Part shown: piece after piece, positions 5,756 to 9,890 of the stretch | Numbering within the stretch: position 1 is the stretch's first letter | Layout: the number at the start of each line of letters is the position of its first letter | Source: Planctomycetota bacterium | GTDB taxonomy: Bacteria > Planctomycetota > Phycisphaerae > UBA1845 > PWPN01 | Direction of reading: 5' to 3' | Assembly (NCBI GenBank): GCA_020346805.1 | Contig: CP070790.1 | Location: forward strand, 1,884,500-1,894,389 | Length of the DNA stretch: 9,890 nucleotides | Notes under the pieces: model-generated | What the model saw: the letters and a program-made list of their open reading frames with translations, nothing else | Told to the model about the DNA's origin: nothing | Databases searched by the model: none | Position numbers and translations under genes: made by a program

Positions 5756-6640
5756 TCACCTACAGATATCGAAATAGTGTTTGAAAAACGCGTCAGAGTT
5801 TACATCGACAGCTACCTGGTGCGGCTTTTGCTTTTGCCGGGGATTGAAACTTGTTCTGCCGATCTTTTGTCCGTCCTGTAACTCTACCCGAACCAATCCC
5901 GACTCAAAGGTGCAAAGAAGGGGTTCAAAGATGCAGGCGGCGGCCAAGGGATCATGGAAAGTGATTTCGGATCGCCGGTCGAACCACACCTCTGCCATTT
6001 CGCCGATGATTTGGTACGGTTCTTTGCTGAACCTTTTCCGACATTCATCTGCCGACATTTTACAGCAGGTGGTTACGTCTAGACCGATGCAATAGACCTT
6101 TGGTACGGCGTGAGAAAATACAAAATCGGTGGCATGGGGATCGCCGCTGGTATTCCATTCGGTCTGACCGTAGCCAAGGGCTTTGTCGAAATAGAGACCG
6201 CCCATCATGACATGTTGCTTCAGTAACTCAGGGATTTGAGGATCAAGGTTGAACAAGTGGGCGATGTTGGTTAATGGGCCGATGGTCAGCAGGGTTATTT
6301 CACCAGGCCTGGCTCGGATTGTTTGTTGCAGGAAATCGACTGCGGTATTCGGTTTGAAATCTTCTTTATGTGGGTATTTTGCCAATACGGTTCTTTGCGG
6401 GGCTTCGGTTTGTCGTTGAGGCACTTTCAAGGGATTGTCGGTGCCGCTGTGAATGGGCAGGTCGTTGTATCCCAAGGCCCGGCAGACGGCGTCGGCCAAC
6501 TGAGCGCGGATTTGGGGTTGTCCGGTAACGGTGGTTATACCCAGTAACTCACACTCAGGCTGTTTCAGCATATAGGCCAAGGCAAGGGCGTCGTCGATAT
6601 CGGTACCTATATCGGTATCCAATAGAACCGGTATTTTCAT
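5756..6640 (-). CDS. nucleoside hydrolase (inosine/uridine-preferring family)
   Basis: A 294-residue enzyme of the IUNH family, which splits ribonucleosides into base and ribose for salvage. The defining calcium-binding aspartate cluster is at the N-terminus: DTDIGTDIDDALAL (residues 8-21). Other family landmarks are IGPLTNIA (120-127), HVMMGG (143-148), EWNTSGDPHA (161-170; E161 and N163 match the ribose-binding Glu and Asn) and FHDPLAAAC (228-236), whose H229-D230 match the catalytic His and the last calcium ligand. The length is slightly below the usual 310-320 residues. Substrate preference cannot be read from sequence. The ATG at 6640 has only a weak ribosome-binding site (GTGAG very close). 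It is the first gene of a likely pair with the DUF1611 gene; no transporter or ribokinase gene adjoins it. Confidence 0.93.
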   Translation of the reverse strand: MKIPVLLDTDIGTDIDDALALAYMLKQPECELLGITTVTGQPQIRAQLADAVCRALGYNDLPIHSGTDNPLKVPQRQTEAPQRTVLAKYPHKEDFKPNTAVDFLQQTIRARPGEITLLTIGPLTNIAHLFNLDPQIPELLKQHVMMGGLYFDKALGYGQTEWNTSGDPHATDFVFSHAVPKVYCIGLDVTTCCKMSADECRKRFSKEPYQIIGEMAEVWFDRRSEITFHDPLAAACIFEPLLCTFESGLVRVELQDGQKIGRTSFNPRQKQKPHQVAVDVNSDAFFKHYFDICR

Positions 6641-6662
6641 TCACTCACACTCGAGTAATACG

Positions 6663-6688
6663 CGCTCCCCGTTGGGCAGCGGCTGAAA
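6663..6688 (+). repeat. 26-bp direct repeat, copy 1
   Basis: This stretch, containing CCCGTTGGGCAGCGGCTGAAA, recurs at 6790-6815 with one mismatch, 127 bp further on and in the same orientation. It lies just upstream of the nucleoside hydrolase gene in a 213-bp gene-free interval. The core CAGCGGCTG is itself nearly symmetrical. Confidence 0.65.
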
Positions 6689-6789
6689 CAAAGATCTCCA
6701 TAAACTTCCATACGAATCGCTCCGTCCCCCACCCTTTGGTCCCTTCGCATATCACTCAGGGCCCATAGGATGGGGCACCCGTTTGTAAA

Positions 6790-6815
6790 CGCTTCCCGTT
6801 GGGCAGCGGCTGAAA
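6790..6815 (+). repeat. 26-bp direct repeat, copy 2
   Basis: Second copy of the repeat at 6663-6688, differing at one base (T for C at 6794). It lies about 40 bases beyond the stop codon of the DsbD-like gene. A 12-bp palindrome CGTTTGTAAACG (6780-6791) overlaps its left end. The two copies bracket the presumed promoter region of the nucleoside hydrolase operon. Confidence 0.65.
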
Positions 6816-6853
6816 ATTCAGACGGAAAATAACATAAACTCTACAGTTACACC

Positions 6854-9154
6854 CTACCTGGTCGCATCTAAAATGGCGTTGATTACCTGCTTTTTGGTTA
6901 TGGTTCCCAGCATGACGATCGGTTCATCCGGTCGGCCGGCGGGGAATATGGCACATACGGGAATGCTTCCTCCAGGGGCCAGTTTCTGGATCAATTGGGT
7001 TATGTTCTCACCGTATGCCGTCCAATCGGCCAGTAAGGGTACCACGTTATACCTGGCCACCACGTCGGCAACATCAGACGTATTAAAAACAACTCCCAGG
7101 TTATATTTGCAGTTGGGACACCAGTCGGCGGTGATATCGAGCAATACGGTCTTGCCCTCTGCGGTCAGTTGGTTAAGACGTTCAAGGGAAAACTCCTGCC
7201 AGGGCAATTCGACGCTGGATTCGCCCATGCCGACGGCGAAGGCCAACCAGGCGCTGGCGGCGACTATCAGCAAGGCGACCAGGAGAACGGTAATCCGCCC
7301 TCTGGGTGAGGTGTTGGCGGTCAGCCATGTGCCGATCGTCCAACAGGCCAATCCGGTCCCGGTGAGGAATACAAGGGCCCAAACCAGGGCGTTGCCTCCT
7401 AACTGCCCTTCCAGGATATATAGGAGGTATATAACGGTTCCCATAAGCAGGAAGGCCATGGCCTGCTTAAAGGTTATTAGCCAGGGTCCGGGTTTGGGTA
7501 CGAATCGGAGCCAATTGGGATTGGCGGTCAGCAGGATATAAGGCAGGGCCATTCCGACGCCTATGGTATTAAAGATGAGGAATATCATGGGCACGGTTTG
7601 GCCGGAGGCCCACAAGAGCACGGGTCCGAGGAAGGGTCCCAGACAAGGGGTACCCATTACGGTGGCCAATCCTCCCTTGGCAATGGAGCCGACGTATCCT
7701 TCTTTTTCGGCGTATACGGCAGCGTCCCCGACGGTCTTGGGCACACCGAGGGTAAATACGCCGAAGAGACTCAAAGCAAAGGCAAAAACGACGGTGGCCA
7801 TGGCAATAGTGAATACAGGGCTCTGGAAATGCTGGCCCCATACCAATCCCAATCCAGTGGCCAATATGGCGAGGATATTAAAGACGATCATCATGCCCAG
7901 GCAGAAGGCCAATCCAAGTTTGAATACCTTGGCGGGGGATTCAGCGGCCTGCTGTACAAAGCTCAGGACCTTGATGGATATGACGGGCAAGACGCAGGGG
8001 GTGACGTTGAGAATCAAGCCGGCCAGCAAGGCGAGGGCCAACCATCCCCATAAGGAATGGTGGGTTTGGTAAGTAGCGGTTTTTATATCACTGTCGAGGG
8101 TAAATCCGCCGGGAGCGCTTCCGGTATCGGATGAGCCGAAGAGTTCAGTATTGACCGCCTTGACGTTTTGGTCGGGGCCGGCGACAGGCAAAGTCAAGGA
8201 CCATTCGACGGCGGTGGGGAAGAAACAAGTTTTGTCCTTGTCGCTACAGGCCTGGTATGTGACCACGCCGCTGATACGGAGATTGGGGCCGGTGACGGTT
8301 TTGTCGGCTTCGATGGGCAGAACAATCACGGTTTTTCCGCGGTATACGGACTGCCGTTGACCGGGGATGAGGCTGGGTTCTAGGTGTCCCTTGGGAAATT
8401 TAGGCCGATTGATAGACAAACCGTCGGTCTGGTCGTGGAACAGATCGGTAGCTATCAGGAAATCCTGTAAAGGCCGATGTGAATTGATGTGGTGTTTATC
8501 TTTTATTTCCAGTACCACGGCAACTTGAAATTTGGAACCAGGTTTGACCTTATCGACACTGGCGGCGGTCGATATGCGTTTCATGTATTCGGCCTTGTCG
8601 GTGGGCAGGGGCAATCGTCTATGTGCCGCCATAAAGACGAGTTCATTGGCGTGTTTGATGTCTGAGTTATCAGCAACGACGGGGAGTTTTAAGGTCAGAG
8701 TTTCATTGTCCTTGTAACAGAGGTCCTTGCATATGAACCATTCGACATCGAGGATTATGTTTACCGATTGGCCGGGCTTGAGGTCTGGGGGGGCTTTCAA
8801 ATAGGTTAGGATGGTAGGATTTCCGGCGAGAATAAAGGTATGTATGCCGGCTTTATCGACGTGACGTTCGGGGGCGGGGAATTTCATAGGTCCGACGGTG
8901 AATCCTTTCGGCAGGTTCCATTTGAAGGCTGGCTCCATTCCCCCTTCGCCGCGGTTTCGCCAATAGATATGCCAGCCTTCGGGGAGCTTGAATGCGACGG
9001 CCAGTTGTGCCGATTTGCCGGGCAGGATGGCGGAGGCATCGGCCAGCAACTCAACCTCAACGTTCGGTGGTTGGGCCTTTTCTTCGGCACGGGCGATCGG
9101 CAGCAGCACGGTTAGTATTACGACGGCAACAAGGGTTCTGCTGGAAACGCTCAT
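6854..9154 (-). CDS. DsbD/ScsB-like membrane thiol-disulfide reductase
   Basis: A 766-residue protein expected to pass electrons from cytoplasmic thioredoxin across the inner membrane to periplasmic disulfide partners. A signal peptide (about 1-23, ending ARA) precedes a large periplasmic region (about 25-360). That region has two cysteine pairs, C142-KDL-C146 and C303-...-C310. The membrane domain (about 365-640) has some eight hydrophobic helices and the paired reactive cysteines in NVTPC (C387) and MGTPC (C504), each followed by a proline-bearing segment as in DsbD. The C-terminal thioredoxin-like domain has ADWCPNCK (C679, C682) and the cis-proline segment GSIPV. E. coli DsbD is about 565 residues; the extra length is in the periplasmic part, as in ScsB-type proteins. 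I chose ATG 9154 because GGAGGT lies eight bases upstream; an in-frame GTG at 9169 overlaps that site and is unlikely. No partner gene adjoins it. Confidence 0.93.
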   Translation of the reverse strand: MSVSSRTLVAVVILTVLLPIARAEEKAQPPNVEVELLADASAILPGKSAQLAVAFKLPEGWHIYWRNRGEGGMEPAFKWNLPKGFTVGPMKFPAPERHVDKAGIHTFILAGNPTILTYLKAPPDLKPGQSVNIILDVEWFICKDLCYKDNETLTLKLPVVADNSDIKHANELVFMAAHRRLPLPTDKAEYMKRISTAASVDKVKPGSKFQVAVVLEIKDKHHINSHRPLQDFLIATDLFHDQTDGLSINRPKFPKGHLEPSLIPGQRQSVYRGKTVIVLPIEADKTVTGPNLRISGVVTYQACSDKDKTCFFPTAVEWSLTLPVAGPDQNVKAVNTELFGSSDTGSAPGGFTLDSDIKTATYQTHHSLWGWLALALLAGLILNVTPCVLPVISIKVLSFVQQAAESPAKVFKLGLAFCLGMMIVFNILAILATGLGLVWGQHFQSPVFTIAMATVVFAFALSLFGVFTLGVPKTVGDAAVYAEKEGYVGSIAKGGLATVMGTPCLGPFLGPVLLWASGQTVPMIFLIFNTIGVGMALPYILLTANPNWLRFVPKPGPWLITFKQAMAFLLMGTVIYLLYILEGQLGGNALVWALVFLTGTGLACWTIGTWLTANTSPRGRITVLLVALLIVAASAWLAFAVGMGESSVELPWQEFSLERLNQLTAEGKTVLLDITADWCPNCKYNLGVVFNTSDVADVVARYNVVPLLADWTAYGENITQLIQKLAPGGSIPVCAIFPAGRPDEPIVMLGTITKKQVINAILDATR

Positions 9155-9264
9155 TTTACAGACCTCCACGTTCAGCTCCCTGGTATATACGGTTATTTTA
9201 GTGGTACTTCAGCAGCTTTTCGAAATACAGACGGATGGGGGAAGGGAAACCACTCAACCAGTGG
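9155..9264 (-). promoter_or_regulatory. upstream region of the DsbD-like gene
   Basis: The ribosome-binding site GGAGGT lies at about 9163-9168 on the minus strand. Further up, the minus strand holds AT-rich blocks (TAAAAT and TATATA, about 9182-9202) that could serve as a -10, but no matching -35 is evident. No other structure is seen in this stretch. Confidence 0.3.
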
Positions 9265-9368
9265 ATTCCCCGATCAAGTCCCTTCGATAGTTGGACAAGC
9301 TCACTACAAGATAACTCAGGGCAAGCGAGGCGGGGAATGACAGGCTTAATGAGTCGGGGAGTGACAGG
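9265..9368. repeat. palindromic intergenic repeat ending in GGGGAATGACAGG
   Basis: ATTCCCCG (9265-9272) and CGGGGAAT (9331-9338) form 8-bp inverted arms about 58 bp apart. The right-hand unit CGGGGAATGACAGG (9331-9344) is followed by a one-mismatch copy, CGGGGAGTGACAGG, at 9355-9368, 24 bp further on. Arms of the ATTCCC/GGGAAT type with a trailing GACA are a familiar class of bacterial intergenic palindromes. Short open frames crossing this region are repeat artefacts. Confidence 0.5.
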
Positions 9369-9540
9369 AGGAAAATGTGCCAGAAACGGCACTAAACATT
9401 TATTCAACCCATGGCGGATTAAAGAGGATACTTGTTCAGTGGCACTTTTTGGTTAGTGGTTACTAGTATACGTAAGTCTTTGTTATCATGTTACTTATGT
9501 TAAATTTTCTTGTTTTTGGGTTTGTTTGGTAAAATTGTGT
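9369..9540. other. AT-rich interval with no recognised feature
   Basis: I see no gene here. The stretch is AT-rich, with T-rich runs on the plus strand near 9506-9535 and no strong hairpin or promoter pair. Confidence 0.3.
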
Positions 9541-9742
9541 GTAAGCTCAGATCTGCCTCCGCCCCGCCTCCGCCAAAGGCTATAGCGGGCCATGGCGGAC
9601 TCCGGCGTTGTTCGACCGCGGATCCGCCGCGGCTGACTCATGCCACCCAGCCTGGTGTGTTTCCGCTCTAGTCAAGACTTCGGTCCGCAAGGGGCGGATT
9701 TCACTCCTCTTCGCTCAACCTGGTTTCGCTTCGACGTTTGGG
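9541..9742. other. GC-rich palindromic interval
   Basis: The base composition changes sharply to GC-rich. GCCTCCGCC occurs twice, 11 bp apart, at about 9555-9574. TCCGCC (9569-9574) and GGCGGA (9594-9599) are inverted arms. CCGCGG occurs at 9616-9621 and 9627-9632, with the perfect palindrome GCGGATCCGC between and overlapping them. This looks like a degenerate repeat cluster rather than a gene; the open frames across it are short and of odd composition. Confidence 0.35.
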
Positions 9743-9774
9743 GCATTTGCGTTTTGGTACGAAAACGCAAATGC
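9743..9774. repeat. perfect hairpin with 13-bp arms
   Basis: GCATTTGCGTTTT (9743-9755) and AAAACGCAAATGC (9762-9774) are exact reverse complements around the six-base loop GGTACG. No T-run follows on either strand, so it is not a normal intrinsic terminator. It could be a protein-binding site, a REP-like unit, or the end of an element. Confidence 0.6.
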
Positions 9775-9844
9775 AATTGAGAATTCAGTGTTTTGAGTTG
9801 AGAATGAATCATCCTCGCCTGGGTGTCCGGCTTGGGGTTTAACC

Positions 9845-9877
9845 CGCATATTTCACGAGTCTTACCGCCCGGCGGAT
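9845..9877 (+). repeat. 33-bp dispersed repeat, copy 2
   Basis: One-mismatch copy of the sequence at 4580-4612, in the same orientation, containing the palindrome CCGCCCGGCGG (9865-9875). A CCGCCC motif recurs at the extreme right edge (9885-9890), so the repeated unit may continue beyond the window. Confidence 0.7.
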
Positions 9878-9890
9878 GCTTTTTCCGCCC

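Noticed and set aside
6873..8072. Several plus-strand open frames of 150-222 codons opposite the DsbD-like gene
   Set aside because: They are antisense shadows of a confidently identified gene and show low-complexity, unlikely composition.
9155..9169. Upstream GTG start at 9169 for the DsbD-like gene
   Set aside because: The GTG overlaps the GGAGGT ribosome-binding site that serves ATG 9154, and the signal peptide begins naturally at that ATG.
9198..9456. Open frames of about 70 codons on both strands across 9198-9456
   Set aside because: They run through the ATTCCCCG/CGGGGAAT palindromic repeat; overlapping frames on both strands with no family resemblance are typical repeat artefacts.
9608..9796. 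62-codon plus-strand open frame near the right edge
   Set aside because: It crosses the GC-rich palindromes and the 13-bp hairpin, lacks a ribosome-binding site and resembles no protein family.

Overview
The window looks like chromosomal DNA from a free-living bacterium of moderate GC content. It carries seven confident protein genes, two of them housekeeping (accD and an HU-type DNA-binding protein), and five gene-poor intervals rich in short palindromes and dispersed repeats. The basic-tailed HU protein, the DsbD-like reductase and the repeat-laden intergenic DNA would fit Planctomycetota (Phycisphaerae-like) or a related lineage. That placement is an impression from the proteins, not a search result, and confidence in it is low. 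No rRNA, tRNA, CRISPR array, transposase or phage gene was recognised.

Layout. Bases 1-588 (+) are visibly AT-rich. They hold an open frame that runs in from the left edge, a small MNT-type nucleotidyltransferase of the kind that acts as antitoxin in MNT/HEPN modules, and an 11-codon stub that looks like the start of the missing HEPN partner. Bases 600-2089 (-) are a two-gene operon: a four-helix membrane protein of unknown function followed by a ThiF/MoeB/HesA-type E1-like adenylyltransferase. Bases 2090-2631 are a structured intergenic region ending in the leader of the HU gene (2632-2958, +), which is followed by hairpins including a good intrinsic terminator. After about 550 bp of repeats comes accD (3512-4390, -). 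Bases 4685-6640 (-) are a second two-gene operon: an inosine/uridine-preferring type nucleoside hydrolase followed by a DUF1611/DgcN-family P-loop protein. Bases 6854-9154 (-) encode a three-part DsbD/ScsB-like membrane thiol-disulfide reductase. The last 736 bp have no convincing gene but several palindromic or repeated segments.

How the parts relate. AccD, with AccA, AccB and AccC encoded elsewhere, makes malonyl-CoA. HU compacts DNA. The DsbD-like protein would carry cytoplasmic reducing power to periplasmic partners. The nucleoside hydrolase/DUF1611 pair suggests a small scavenging operon for nucleosides or an amino-acid-like substrate. The ThiF-like enzyme probably activates a ubiquitin-like sulfur carrier encoded elsewhere.

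Points most worth a second look: the MNT gene with only a stub of a HEPN partner; a 33-bp sequence repeated 5.3 kb apart with one mismatch; a 26-bp repeat spaced 127 bp; a perfect 13-bp-arm hairpin near the right edge; an 80-bp segment bounded by 10-bp inverted repeats; and the palindrome-rich HU promoter and leader. I found no clear evidence of a wholly new multi-gene system. Two starts were set from the sequence: ATG 9154 for the DsbD-like gene (strong GGAGGT upstream) and ATG 5737 for the DUF1611 gene.
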